DNA of 64,000 nt from Anthopleura xanthogrammica (Eukaryota > Cnidaria > Anthozoa > Actiniaria > Actiniidae): assembly GCA_964019055.1 (NCBI GenBank), contig OZ025217.1:1131501-1195500 (forward strand), given 5' to 3'. The notes beneath the pieces were generated by a model, which saw only the letters and a list, made by a program, of their open reading frames with translations, did not search any database and was not told the origin of the DNA. Shown piece by piece: positions 1 to 13,700 of this stretch (positions are counted from its first letter, which is position 1; each line of letters begins with the position of its first letter). The translations under genes were made by a program, and so were the position numbers.

Positions 1-2839
1 TCTAACTGGAAATGAAATAAATGAATGAAAGAAAGAAAGCAAAAAGGCATTGGGATAAGTATCTACTATCTTTCATGCTACAGCTATGTTATTGATAAAC
101 AAAACCACTACCTCCAGCTCATGGAATACCCCATATAGTCTATCTAGGCCGCTAAATTACGCTACAATCACGACATTTTCTTGGGAAAATATTTTGAATA
201 CCTAGCTGTTGTTTCTGTACATTTTATGGGCAGGAATAAACAGACGTATCACAATATCTATATAATCAAAGAAAGACAAAATAATGTTGTGTATGAAGTG
301 CTGACCTAATTTGGAATCTAACCTCCGCATTCCGCGATAATTGTGTATAGATTAAATATTAAATGATATAATTATTGCTATTAACTTATTATCGCATTAA
401 TGGTTTTTAAGAGCCGGTCATGGGATTCTCAGTTGCTGTCCGTAATATATATACACTCTGAGCTAGTATTTTGGATTATTTAAGTAATATTTACAACGTT
501 GAACAAATAAAAATACAGTTGTGCGTGGATATTTCTTTGTTAAATTTGATCTCCACAAATATATATGTATATATATTTATTACAAGTTAACAATACATAT
601 TGAACCACGTTCTTTAGAAAATGCTAGAAATTTGAAAATTATGAAATTTAATCTATTTAAAGATAACAGAACTATTATTATCATTATTAGCGAAAATGAG
701 AACGTTTGCAATTGCTCTAAACGATATGTTTTCCCATTGTTCTCTACAGGAATGATAAAGTATTCGTACAGCTAGCCACCATTACAAGCCAATCTCACGC
801 GCATACACAGAACCAAGTCAAGCATACTCTGTAGAAGATTATTCGGGTCAGTCAATCTTTCCATGATCTAAACATACGTAATATACAACTTCTACACAAT
901 TAACACCCAATAATTATACATATGAATTTAGGTATCGGTTTTACAGATTTTATCAGGGGGGAGATAGTGATAGCCATTAGAAGGATCATTGTTAACTGTT
1001 TCGTTATTTGAAGCCAACAAGATGGTTAATTATATCCCAAAGTTTGAGAGAAAGGCCTCGAAGAGTCATTAAAGACTTCGTATTCATGTGCAATCGTGTG
1101 TGCAGCCACTTGAATGAAGGAGGTGCTTCTTAATAGTCAATTAGTCTTGTGTGTCAATCAAGCTCTTTGCTTTAGAACACAAAACAATGGCCTAAAAAGG
1201 ATACTGTCAGAGATAAGTTGATTTATTGATTGGACATGAGGTTTGTACTTGTTAATGAACTTTGCAATCTTATTTTGTGGCTCAACTCCAAGGTTACAAA
1301 AAAAGTCTTAGACAACAGTTGAATTTTTGAACAACCCTCGTACAGTAAAAGAATTTTTTTTTAAACATTTTCCCGCCAAAAGTTTCGCGCAAGTTCAGCG
1401 TTGGTTTGTTTGTTTTTGTACTATATTTGATCTGTACGTCTAAACAACTTTATCTCTGAGCCATCAGAACCAACGTTTCTACGTTTCCTCAAAGTTTTCA
1501 AAGTTTAGGATACGGGCTCTGTCCTCAGTGCATGGATGTTGCAATAAGCATCGTTCGTGACTTCATGTCAAGTGTTCTAGACTTTCTAGGCATGGTTTCG
1601 TGTCTACAAGATCTAGCGAATTCTACACTTACCGGGACAAAACGTCTATCGCTTACATACTTATTAAATCAAGATTGCGTAAGAATTAGATCATCAAATT
1701 CGGAGTTTACCATCAGAAATAGTCCTCTCGAATTCCATAAAAATATTTTACATTTCGTAAAAGAATTGGCGGAGATTTTTTTTTTGCACTTCAGTTAGAT
1801 TAGGAATGTTTTGTGTCTACGATTAGCTAGTGTGTTGATCGCGTAGTTTTGGTTGAGTTAAGCCTAATTATTGAGTACATGACAAGCGATTAATCAAACG
1901 ACAGTATATAGACTGATGGCGCTAGTAGTAAGTAATAGTCGTGCAATAAACACTCCTATACATGAATGCATCCAAGGTGACCATGATGAGTTAGTCGAGG
2001 ATGCATGTGCATTTGAATAGATCACATGCATTTCTAAATGAAACACTCAACAAGTCACTCTATCTTCATGTCCGGCCACGCAAAGCTTCGAAAGGTTGCT
2101 TCCGTTCAATCAATGCTCTCCAATTAAACTCAAAGTTATTGACAAGAAATAACCCCCTGACCGGTAGCACTTGAAATCGTGTGGTCTCGAACTTCGTTAA
2201 CCCAAGCTAATATATTTGACGTAAACCAACTGGCAGTATATTGTACTGATTGGGAAAATCTCAAGGATACTTAGGTTTATGCATATAATGAATCAAAGTC
2301 TCGTCAAAAACGTTCTCCAAGATAACCAAATGAGTATTGCTAATTGTTTTTGATTTGCGGTTTTGTTTTTGCACAAATAAAATACATACATTTTCCACAT
2401 CTTCGTTCCTATAATCATGTATATTAATAGTGGATCGTGCCAGAAAGTCTTGTAAAATGTACCATAATGAGAAGAGATTTTCTTCTCAGACACTGGTGTA
2501 TGCTTAATTTTGAATAAAAAAATAACGATTGAATATCGACTAATATGAACCCTTTGAGGTGCACCAGTACATGTGGAAGACACAATGCTTTGTTATTTCT
2601 TTATCAAATTTTTTTTTCAAGCTTTTTTCTAATCAAGTCTCGTAATTAATGCAAGATGTGCATAGAATATAACATAATTTGCAATATCTTTATATTGAAT
2701 GCTGGTTGGCCCGGATTTTCTTCATACGCCTAAAGAAGCTAGAACATGCATCACCCAGACATGTGGTATTTTGTACAAAGGTGTTTCACTTGTTTTCAAA
2801 ACGATCTTTTTGTTATGACACGAGTTAGCAATAAAGATT
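1..2839. other. gene-poor AT-rich DNA, left edge of window
   Basis: I see no supported gene here. Open frames on both strands are short, and none resembles a known family. The 88-codon frame starting with ATG at 1532 has no splice or homology support. The sequence was read for orthopedia because it flanks Rx; no [13 protein letters not shown] homeodomain exon is visible on either strand. Confidence 0.6.
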
Positions 2840-2867
2840 AATTGGTGCAATTTAAATTTCTTCTGCG

Positions 2868-3330
2868 ACTACTCTCGCAATGGCAAGTTGGCCTGGTAAC
2901 GGCAATCGGCATGGAAATGGCAGTCTGGAAATCTGGCAATTGGTATGGCAATGGTAAATGGTTTTGTAACGGGATTTTCCTTACAAAAGCAATTTGTATG
3001 GAAATGGAAGATCAGGCAATTGGTATCGCAATGGTAAATGGCTTTGTAACGGGATTTGTCTTACAAAAGCAATTGGTCTGACAGTCAGGCAATGGGTCTT
3101 CCTCAGGGAATTTGGCTGATAAAGGGAGTTGGTCTTGCAAAAAGAATTAAAACGGCAATAGCGTTGATCTAGCAAAGCAAACGACCTTGGACAATGGATT
3201 GGTTGGACAACATCAGTTGCATGTCAGTTTAATAGCAATTGATGACCTAGTGGCAATTGGCTTCGGAACATCAATTGCTCTTACAGCGGCACCTGGTCTT
3301 CGCGGCAAAGAACCATTGCAAGCAAGATGA
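2868..3330. repeat. degenerate GGCAAT-rich minisatellite
   Basis: The words GGCAAT, GCAATTGG and GCAATGG recur throughout. The clearest pair is an 80-bp direct repeat: GCAATGGTAAATGG occurs at 2948 and 3028, each followed by TTTTGTAACGGGATTT-like sequence and TTACAAAAGCAATT. Units decay to the right but the hexamer persists to about 3330. Frames read through it are artefacts of the repeat. Confidence 0.65.
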
Positions 3331-4113
3331 TAGATTGCCACTCGAAGTAATAAAATGGCAAATAGCACGCGGCTCTTTAGAGAAATTCCCGCAAGTTACA
3401 CGGGGGAAAATCACTTAATAGACAGATTTGATCATCGATTTTTCCAATTTCTTTTGTTTTTTTCCCACTTCTTTCTGACCTTCTTTCTTTTATTTCATTT
3501 TTCTGGATCATTATCATGTAGCTAACTATACAAATACTTTTGTACTTATTTCCCAAGCATTCAGTAGATCTCAATACGTGTCCATATGCACGCGGCCTTA
3601 CCAGGGTAAAACACAAGCACATGCATCCCAGTCTGTACCTGTTGATTGATTGGATTGATTGTCAACATCGATTTTATTTGGTGTAACTAAATCGTATCTC
3701 AGTCAAGAATCAAACAATACACTCAAGGTTCTTTTCTTCGTGCATACAAGTTCAAATGGACAATTAACGCCTTCTATTCAGAAATCAACCCCCCTGGTTG
3801 ACTGGTGTCTAATAGAGTTGTGATGTTTTAGAATTATTATGATGTACTTTGTGTTGTAGAATGATTTGTTGTTAAGTTCTCTACTGACTAGATTTATTTT
3901 AACAAAAGAAAAAAGAAATTCTTGTGGCCATATAGTTGTCTTCTTTTGTTTCGTGGTTTCTTCTCCTACTAGAACTGACTTCTAATTCGAACTTCTACCG
4001 TCGTCTTCTTCTTTTGTTTCTTCAGTCTTCACTTCATTCCTACTACTTCTTGTTCTTCTTGTTGTTGTTTTTGTTCTTCTTCCTTTTCTTCTTGTTCTTC
4101 TTCCTTTTCTTGG

Positions 4114-4115
<2 letters not shown>

Positions 4116-4145
<30 letters not shown>

Positions 4146-4271
4146 CTTCTTCTTCTTCTTCTTCTTCTTCTTCTTCTTCTTCTTCTTCTTCTTCTTCTTC
4201 TTCTTCTTCTTCTTCTTCTTCTTCTTCTTCTTCTTCTTCTTCTTCTTCTTCTTCTTCTTCTTCTTCTTCTT
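4116..4271. repeat. (TTC)n / (GAA)n microsatellite
   Basis: An almost perfect run of about 52 TTC triplets, bordered on the left by interrupted TTC/TTG/TTT triplets from about 4003. It produces poly-Leu frames on + and poly-Glu frames on -; these are not genes. Confidence 0.97.
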
Positions 4272-7228
4272 TTTTCAGTCGTCGTCTGAGTTCTTGGTGA
4301 CCAAACAAGAAACTCTTCGTTCTTTTCTGATTTCGCTTTTGTTTGTGTTCACTTATGACCAATGAAATGTGTGTTTTCGTAATTGTCATGGAATACCCAT
4401 AAAAACCTGTAATGACCACGATGCATACAATAACTAACTCGTCTAGAAGTGTAACGAATTTGCCCGACAAAACTAATTATCACTTGGTTTGCTAAGACAC
4501 CAGTCAGTCGTGCATTCATGGTGAAATATTGCTTTATTCAAGACAACGTTCAGTAGTTCTGGTTCAAGACAGTCGTCTTTGGACATGACTGACCTAGTTT
4601 TCGTTGTCGTTAATTCTCATTTTGGAAAAGCAGATGCATTATGAAAAAAATCTTATTACATTTATGAAAAAAAATAAAATAAAGTACGTCTTTAGTGGTT
4701 AAATGTTGTGTAAAGAAATTTCGGGGAGAAGAAACAATTTTTGCTTAAAAGAACATGCAAGCTAGTCAAGCAAATCACAGCAAATCTTCGGGTTGCAAGC
4801 GGGTACAAGTAACTTCCTCAAACAAACAATATATTACCCTCAATAGCTATCACAATGACTAACGATAGCTGTCTGATTGCTTGCTTGTTTTCTATCAATA
4901 TTGACTCTCCATTCACAATCCTATTGAATAACGTGAGAAAACTATCTTATAGTAAAAGATACTCAAATGACAAAGTAATAAAAATCTCGACTGTCCGTAG
5001 TTAGTGATTTTTAAAATTACTATTAAAGTTGAGAGAAGACTTGATGTGGTTTCCTAGACAACTCATCCAATCACGGAAGATTTCGTTCAATTTTGTTATT
5101 ATCCATTAGGAGCAAAGGTTCAATATTATCATTATTAATTTATCTTGTCGATTCTGTTCAGGAGCTCTTCTCAAATATAAGACCAAAAATAACGAAAATT
5201 CAATCAAAGTTTTTCAGTATTTTTTCTTCCTTTTTAATCTACAAACAAAAGATGGTGTGGAACTTGGGTGATTTGGCCAAATTGTAGCATTAACAAAAGT
5301 AGTTTAAAATTCCTAAATGACTCTATTTAAAAGCAATTTTAAAACTGCCCTGCCTGGTCATTGGGTACAGAGAAAAAATGTTCCCGATAATAGCATAATA
5401 ATGAATCACTTTAAAGTTGTCATGTTACTAAATACAATGTTGTCAAAGACGGGCGACTATTTAATGACACCTTCTAGAGACATTGATGAACTGCTTGGAC
5501 TTGTAATTACCTGCCTGCGTGCTTGTACGATTTCTCTCGGTTGCCGTGAGCGCAGAAGAGTTTCAGACAATGACCACATAGTACCAAAAATATTTGTGGA
5601 TGTTCTTTTCATGGTTCATATGATATAGTGCTGTAACCTTATCATGCTATCTCTGGGGGATTGTTCCTCAAGGAACAAGGAAGATGTTCCATTCAATGCC
5701 TTGATATAATCTAGGATATTGAGTTTTATATCAGTATTTCTCTACGAGACGACTTCTCGTCGACAAGATGCAAAACAAAATTTGTTAACAAAAGCAATGC
5801 CAAGCCTATGATTAGGAAAAATCGCCCTGGTTAGATAGGTCAAACTTGACATCCTCCTTAATTCAATCGAGCCCTCCTCGATCCTTCGAATGATCCAGAA
5901 CAATAATCAGAGTTTTTTTTTTTTTTGTGTCCATTATTAACATCATTAGCCCAATTTGTACATTTTCAAATCAATGCTAAAAACTGATGATCCCCGACCT
6001 CGTATAACTGCGGTTCCTAATATTATATTTGCTATACATTTCTGCCCTTCTCGTGGTAGAAAATGGAAAAACCATTGCATATTAGTTCTTCCTTTTTGTC
6101 GTGAAGTTCATGAAAATCAGCGTGAATAAACAAAAAAGTAGTCGTGGAGTTTTGTTAGACGCGTGGCTTGCTTGGGGCAAAAAAGGGACGTTAACAATGA
6201 GAATTATACTAAAAGTTCTGCTAGTTGCCCCAAGGCAAACGACTTATATCTTTTGAATTCAAATCTTGAAAACAGAAGAAAGAACAATCAATAAATAAAG
6301 GAGTCATAAAACTGGTTTTCTATTATCCAACGAATAATATGCCTTAAATCATTCTTGAGTGCCAAAACGCTACAAACAAACTTGTAGTTTTGACCTTTTT
6401 ATTTAAAACTGACAAAAGTGCTTTCACCTTAAAAACAGTCAAAAATCTTTGTGTGTTGTTCAAATGACAACATCATTGAAATGAACGTGTTGAGCGCCAG
6501 GAGCATCAATCTTGCGTGGGAACATTGGCTCTTTAATTTATTAATTCATATGAAGTTTATGGGATTTTAAGCAACGAGGTTAGCTTTGAAGTTAAAAAAA
6601 ATAGCTAAATATTCAATCAATCATGATGGTAATTAAATTAGCTGAATTATATACAGTCTTTATTTTCATTCCAGACGAATCTAAAAAGTTCCTTTTAGGC
6701 TCACAATTTCAAAATATTATTAAAAAACTACTTTCCTGTTATTTCTAAAAGACAAAAGAAGCGTAAGTTACCGTTATATATATTGTTTCTCGTTTTGAAT
6801 TCGTCTTAATTGAAGTTTGAAATTTGAAACAAAAAAGAAAAGGACTTCTCACAAAATTACAAACTTAATTAAAAATTGTTCTATGAATCAAACTCCACTT
6901 TCTTAACATAGAACTGCGGGGACTGAAAATGCAATCATTTGTATTTAAGGTTATTTCTATATTCTATCTCTTTACCTTTAGCTATAAGATTGAGTAAAAA
7001 TAATTTTTTTCCTCGGTATTTTTCGGGTACTTTTCTCGACACTGTTGTTAAGGAAACTCGGCCCTCTCTTCGTGGATTAATAGATGACAAGTTAATGGAT
7101 AGACCAGAACAAGTAGATTATCAACATTTAGGTGAAGTCTTTTTTAAGAAATCTAATCAATTATATAGATGTTGGGTGTCGTCGATTCGCTGTAGTTGAT
7201 AATTTCTTGGGAGTTCGGTAAATAAATG
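4272..7228. other. gene-poor AT-rich DNA
   Basis: No supported gene. A 103-codon frame starting with ATG at 5317 is the longest here and matches nothing I know. A perfect 18-bp inverted repeat (TTGTTCCT-CA-AGGAACAA) sits at 5661-5678. Confidence 0.5.
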
Positions 7229-7234
7229 TAAATT

Positions 7235-7334
7235 GAATGATGAAGATGATGAAGATGATGAAGATGATGAAGATGATGAAGATGATGAAGATGATGAAGA
7301 TGATGAAGATGATGAAGATGATGAAGATGATGAA
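7235..7334. repeat. 9-bp GATGATGAA microsatellite
   Basis: About eleven near-perfect copies of the 9-bp unit GATGATGAA. The clean phase gives Ser/Phe-Ile frames on the minus strand, which are repeat artefacts. Confidence 0.93.
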
Positions 7335-7468
7335 CAAGATAAGAAAAACCGGGGGAGGAAATGAGAGGAGAAAAGGAGAGAACGGGAGAAATTGATGGTG
7401 AAAAAAAAAGCTAGCAAGCAAGCAAAGAAGACAAAGAAGAAAGTTCTAGAAAGAGAGACAAATTGATA

Positions 7469-7561
7469 TGAAAGAAAGGGAAAAGAAAGGAAGGATGAAA
7501 GGAAGGAAGAAAGAAAGAAAGAAAGAAAGAGAGAGGAAGAAAGGAAGAAAGAAAGAGAGAA

Positions 7562-7601
<40 letters not shown>

Positions 7602-7671
7602 AAAAGAAAAAGAAAAAGAAAAAGAAAAAGAAAAAGAAAAAGAAAAAGAAAGAAAAAGAAAGAAAGAAAAA
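7469..7671. repeat. purine tract, (GAAA)n then (GAAAAA)n
   Basis: A 200-bp pure GA strand that changes from GGAAG/GAAA words to a clean GAAA run (7560-7600) and then a GAAAAA hexamer run (7601-7650). The poly-Lys/Glu frame on + is an artefact. Such a strand-asymmetric purine tract could form triplex DNA; that is inference. Confidence 0.93.
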
Positions 7672-10600
7672 AGCTAGAGCATACTTAGTTTTCAAATTTA
7701 ATTTCAGAAACAGAATTGCCTTTTGTATCTCAGTTTCCCCTTCAGCAATCTAAATGCTGATGAATACTGATGACTTTAACAAAAAGATTTATTCCTGAGA
7801 TAACTGGAAAACCCACTAAAAATCCCAGGAAACAAACTGATATCACAGAAAAAAGAAACAATGCAATCTGGTGTAAAACGCTGTTACCATTCAGTGTCTA
7901 AACAAATGGTATAGTCTTGAATAACCTTCCCTCGTTCCTAAAGCTTCATATTTACAATAATTATCTTTGAAGTAATTTCGTTGATATTTTTATTCAAAAG
8001 TTAAGAATTTTTTTTTATCAGGTACAAATTTAGTATAATTATATCATGTCTTGATTAAATTCGTTGAAGTCAAAGGATGCCAATCTTAGACGTGAATCAA
8101 ATTGATATATCTTGCCTTAAGCATACACCCTGACTTTGAATCAGTGTTCAGTCTAGTCTTCTAGTCTTCTGATCTCTGGAACAACATTTTTTTAAATTTC
8201 TACATATTATTATTCAGAAAGCCAATTTGAAGCAAAAAGTCTGATCTATCAAGGTCATTCTGCACTAGAAGGCACTACTGTCGGTTGATAGATAGCAGTA
8301 GAAAGCGATTTTGGAAAAGTTTATTTATTTGTTGCAAAAAGTGAAAACATTCTCAAAGAATACTTCAACAAAAAAATTCTTTGTAACATCAATTTCGTCA
8401 ATTTTTTTCAGAAATCCATAAAACGACTTTTAAGGCTTATATAATGCAGAATGTCACGTATACTCTGATTCGAGTTAGTATGAATTAAAGTAGCCGTAAA
8501 TCGACAAATCCCAAACGCTTTTTTTTTATTGTGAACTTAGAACAATTGTACCCTTCGCGTGCAGGGAACTCAACTGTATCGAGACGCTCTATAGATTTTA
8601 AAAGAAATCGTAATTATATACTCAATGAAATAAGCCCGAGATTTATTAGCTAATAATATTTTATAATAGATAAGTGGGTTCGTAATTTTCTACTTATTAT
8701 ACTTCGCGAATATCCGACTAATCTTGGCTATTTACAGGATATAATTCCGTGTTATCAAGCTATCTCTATACGAAACCTTTTCTTCACTTTTTGGTCGTTC
8801 TTAGCCCTGGGCGATGGAATATCACAAGAAGCCGATCTTTCCTACCTTAATAGTTTTGGATCAGTAATCCTATCAGATCCAGGGCATGTTTTAGTACCAA
8901 ATGAACAAAATTCTACAATTTCATTATTCTTTTCATTTACTTTTATTCCTAATCTCTTAATCCTTTCAGCCAAATTGAAGAAACGAGACTTCAATATCTG
9001 CGTTTTGCTGGAGGCTTTTTTCAACTTTATAACTAAGCTCAGTAACGCGGAATAAAGTCGTATCCATGGTATTCCACAGAACCTTCCAGAAATCACAAAA
9101 ACTTTTCAGTATAACTTCTCCTGGTTACGTACAAAAAAAAATTCTTATTTTAGCATCAAGATAGTTTTCCCAATAGTCATTTACATTTATGAGAGTTTGC
9201 CAAAGTGTTTTCGTCTTGAAGTGCGTCGAGTGTAGACTTGTCGGCTTTTTTAAAGAAACAAAGCATAAGAATCGAAAGCAACTTGAGTTAATCTGCTAAG
9301 TGGTGATAATATTCCTTTCACATGAGATACCCTTTGTGGTTACATGTTGAGGTATTAACCAATAAAAGTGAATGAGAAATAGAAAACTAACGAACGTTAT
9401 ACTACGTATGGACAAGAAAGTACCCAGCCTACGTGGACAGTGCTTCTTAGTGCCGTACGTTCTCGCTTGAACATTTAAGAAGAGAATTAAGCTTACAATA
9501 GCCAAACAATACTGCCTGTTAAACTCATTTTGTTCAATAACCTAGTGGCTTAGATCTATTATAAAGCTATTCCCACGGGTCGTTTTACTTTAAGATCAAT
9601 ATTCTTCAGTGCAAATAAAAACTTGAATCACATAACTTTCTCTCTGTTACTAGATCTAGAATAGAGGCAATTACTTTGAATATAATAAATGAATCTACTG
9701 CAGTGGCCCCATTATTGACCATCAAGCGCTTCGGGCTATAAGTTGGGGAGCTTGCATCACGTACAAAGTCGAATCCAGATGTAGAGAATGGAATTTCTTT
9801 GTTCATCAGAGCTTCTACTTTTCATTGTGCAGCAAATATGTAGGTCGTCATTTCGTCCACACGTGGCAAAGATTCGTCTACAGCACCTAATTCTAACACA
9901 TGCTCTGTTACTATGGTTACGTAACCAGAGATCGTTGGATTCGACCATTGATGACAATAAGAATATTCTTCAGTGTTAATGGAGTGTAATGATCGAAAAT
10001 AAAAGTAAATTACTTTGAATTGGGCTAAGAATTGAATCGTTTTCGTTCTTTTGTATTCGAGATTTTCTTAGAACAACTTTTCTTAATCGATGCACAATTC
10101 AACATGATAATAAAAATTCAACACTACAGGTTCAACGTCTTTTCTTCTAGATTAAGTAAGGTCAACATTTTGATGATATTATTAAACAGATTTATTAATT
10201 TTCCAGGTTCTAGTTGAGTGCTAAGGAAACACTCTTTCTTATTCGGACTATTTACTTTCTTGTACGATGTACATTCTTTAATATCGGTGATAAAAAATGT
10301 TTAGCATGGGGCAACTGCTGTGGCTGATTATAAACTTCGCATTTTGGAAGTCTTAGAACAAAATAAAAAAAACTTAAATTTGGCGTAAAGATGATTTCAA
10401 AAGGCGAAGATAATATCCAAGACAAAGTGTAGCAATTAACTTTGAGTATTTTTAAACTTTTAAATGTTATTATGTGGATTAAGTGTGGTGTCGTACACGC
10501 CATTTCGTATCGTCTTCTGCCAAGGTTTGCTGTAGGAAATGCTGTCAATCATATCGTCAATAGTTTTGAAGGGCTTTCTTTCTTTGTCTTTTAACAATGA

Positions 10601-10766
10601 TCTATACTTCACTTCTCTCTCATTATTGATGGCAACCTTTTCTGTGGCTAATCATTAGCTTGTCAGACCATGACAAACGGCACGGTAATTTGAATACAAT
10701 ATTAAACACATCGTAAGAAGAGTATACTCTCTCGTGATTGGCTAATGTGTTGTTATCCGGCTATCT
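7672..10766. other. gene-poor DNA upstream of Rx
   Basis: I see no gene. The last 120 bases before the Rx frame hold TAATCATTA (10649-10657), a palindromic homeodomain-type site, and a CCAAT-type box (ATTGG, about 10737), both plausible for a promoter. No otp exon is visible here. Confidence 0.5.
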
Positions 10767-13700
10767 ATGCCCGCCTCGATCCTTAATGTGCTATTAACGC
10801 TTCGGAGTAAGTATTCTGTTAATAGCAGTCTATTAGAAGCCCACTTCCAGAGAAGGGTCATTTCACACATTGATCAGAAGAGACGAGAGAGACCCACGAT
10901 GATCCGAACCAAGCTTGCAGAACGCGAACCAAAGACCGACCAAGAACTCAAAGACAGTGCTGAGGTTTCCCCAGTCAAGTTACAAAACCATCATTCCATA
11001 GACGCTATTCTCGGCAGAAAACAGGAAAGAAAACAGCTAAAAAGACATCATCTGAAATCGGGAAATTCTGATGAATACTTTGATGATGAAGAAGATGGTG
11101 TCACAGATACTGAGCTTAGCTCTGGCGAGGCTAAACCAGGTAATGTACGAAAACTATTACACTGTACTCTTATACTGTGAATACATGAATTGATCTTAGA
11201 CTCGCTTGTTAAGATCCTCCTGTTATGAAGTTATTCCATAACAAACTAACACTATTATCTCTAAAGATGATACAGGCGAGAGCTCTTCCAAGAAGAAGCT
11301 GAGACGCAATAGAACGACATTCACAACGTACCAGTTGCACGAGCTTGAACGCGCCTTCGAGAAGTCTCACTACCCTGACGTTTATACAAGAGAAGAACTT
11401 GCGTTGAAAATAAGTCTACCAGAAGTCCGTGTCCAAGTAAGTCTCGATCCAATATTTTATTTATTTACTTATTTACGAGTATGGACTAATTTGATTCACA
11501 TCCTGTCTAGCTATTTGCTCCCATTAATGCAAGCTGTTTAAATGTTTTCCGGCCTTTAGATAGACAAGTTTTAGTATTCAGACGATGATGGTTATTTCTT
11601 TACTGTATAATGTAATAAATGTTCTGTCAAAATCCGAGAAAGAACACTTACTGAGCATGAAAGATATACTAAGTATTTAGAGAGAGTTTTAAAATCATCC
11701 GACATTCTAAACCCCAGTTGTCGCAGACCTTCTTGTGGCCATCGATGGGCTTATTTTCCATTAAACATTTTGTGTTTGCGTAACTAGAAACTTAATTCAA
11801 CTCCCGACTTGGCACCTGTTCAAAACTCGACATGTGAGATGAAAAAACACGTTGGAGCATTCCTTCAATTCTAAATCTTTTGACTTAGTTGTCATCCAAG
11901 CTTGTGGCATTTTTTCTTTCTTGACGGCCTGCTGTTGAGATGCGAGGGTAATTCCAGTGAAGGATAAAGTTGATAATAAGGAATAATAAGCGACAGATAA
12001 TCTAGGATATTTTGTTAAATAATAAGTAGATGAATAAAAAGACAATTACATCGACCATGCCAATGTTTGCACTCTTGATTATGTGTCTATACAATTACCG
12101 ACACCATCACTAAAGTAGGTTATTATCCACACTCTGTTATTAGTTCATCATTTTGTCCGATATTGATTGGAATAGAGTACTTTGGACTATTAACATCTTG
12201 CGCTCATGAATTCTAGCGGCTTTACTTTTGGGCTATCACTATCAAACACTCATAATGAGTAAAAGAGACTCCATAAGAATTCTTGTTCGTTCAGAGATTG
12301 CTATTCTTCAAGCTCAAACGCGCTTAAAGAGAAGCGTTTCAGAGTCAATTGAAAAATGTCTAATCTTTGGAAATAGGCTTTTGGCGCGTTCTAATTAGGT
12401 CTTATTAGAGCATAGAAAGTTATGTATAACACAACATACACTCTAAGGAATTCCAAGAAACCTTTAATTTCTTTATAAGAAAACATTTATCTTAAAAATC
12501 CACTCGTCTTTGCGACTTCAATCGGTCGCTTTGACTATATTTTCACAATGCTCAACGGTCTAACGTTTTCCAGTGTCTCTAAGAAAGTTTCAGTCTCCTT
12601 GTGGTGACTGCTTACTTCGGTAATTTCCGTCTCAATGAGATCTCGCAAATTGGTTGATAAAAATTTAACGATTTTTGTTATTGAAATTAAGAGCTTGACA
12701 CTTCTGGTTCCAAAAGATGCCTCGCGCAACGCCACAATTTAACACTTCTCTAAGTACAGCGCATTATGAGCTAAAGCGTCGTAAGTAAAGAACAGAACAA
12801 ATCATTTGTACCAAGTAATAACTCTGTTTCCTTGGCTATCAAATCGTTTAAAGCAGGTCTCACCAGGACAACCTTGGAAAACCGTCACAGTTTCATCACC
12901 AGAAGTGAATAATTGGCTGGCAATTAGTGTGTTATTTTCGCTAATTGCATAAACTCGGCGTGCAATTCTATTGAATCTCATGACCCTATAAATTTCAGCT
13001 GAAGTTTCGTCTTTTTTATAGTTTTGAGTCAAACAAAATTTTAGCTTATTGTTTGGTCAGTAAAACTTAAGGTATCCCACGGCAATAAGATTACAATATC
13101 CATAGCCTCGAGCAGGGGTTGAATATTATCACACTTTGAAGACACTTCTCTTCATCATTCCAGTTAAGGAAAATCTCAACTTATGGGCCTGACAATATTT
13201 AAATACTTTTACCAGTTACCAAGAAAAAAAAATACTTTACTTCCATTTTGTAAATAAACAGTAAGACTACTTAAAGTTTTTTTTCTCAAAACATTCTGTT
13301 TACTAATAAATTAACTTTATTTAAGAAGTCTAATTTCCTAACAAGGCAGTCGTTTATTTTGATACCAGAGGGCGGTAAGCAAGCTTCCTCTCTCCCTGTC
13401 TCGTCGGACAGCTAATTAGAGATAAAAAACCCTGTTTTGAAAGCTTGTAAATATTTAACGTTGTAACTCAAAGTGAAATTAGACTCTTGGGGGACGTTTA
13501 ATGATGGTGTTCCAGCCGAAAATAACATTCTTTGTCAATAATAAGCTTCAAGAAAAGATTGTTAAATTTTTTTTTGAAGTGACAAATATTGCTTCGACTG
13601 GTTTCGAAGACATTGGCTATAATTTCTTGTGATTGTTGATATTATTACATACTTTAAGTTTACTAGCAGAAAATAAACACTTAGTGAAAGCAAATTCAGA

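Noticed and set aside
3936..4470. Frames with long poly-Leu (+) and poly-Glu (-)
   Set aside because: Both come from the (TTC)n microsatellite; flanks have no domain or splice support.
5317..5628. 103-codon ATG-started frame
   Set aside because: No recognisable domain, no splice or promoter context; length is possible by chance in this DNA.
7157..7695. Ser-rich, Phe-rich and Lys/Glu-rich frames
   Set aside because: Translations of the GATGATGAA and GAAA repeats.
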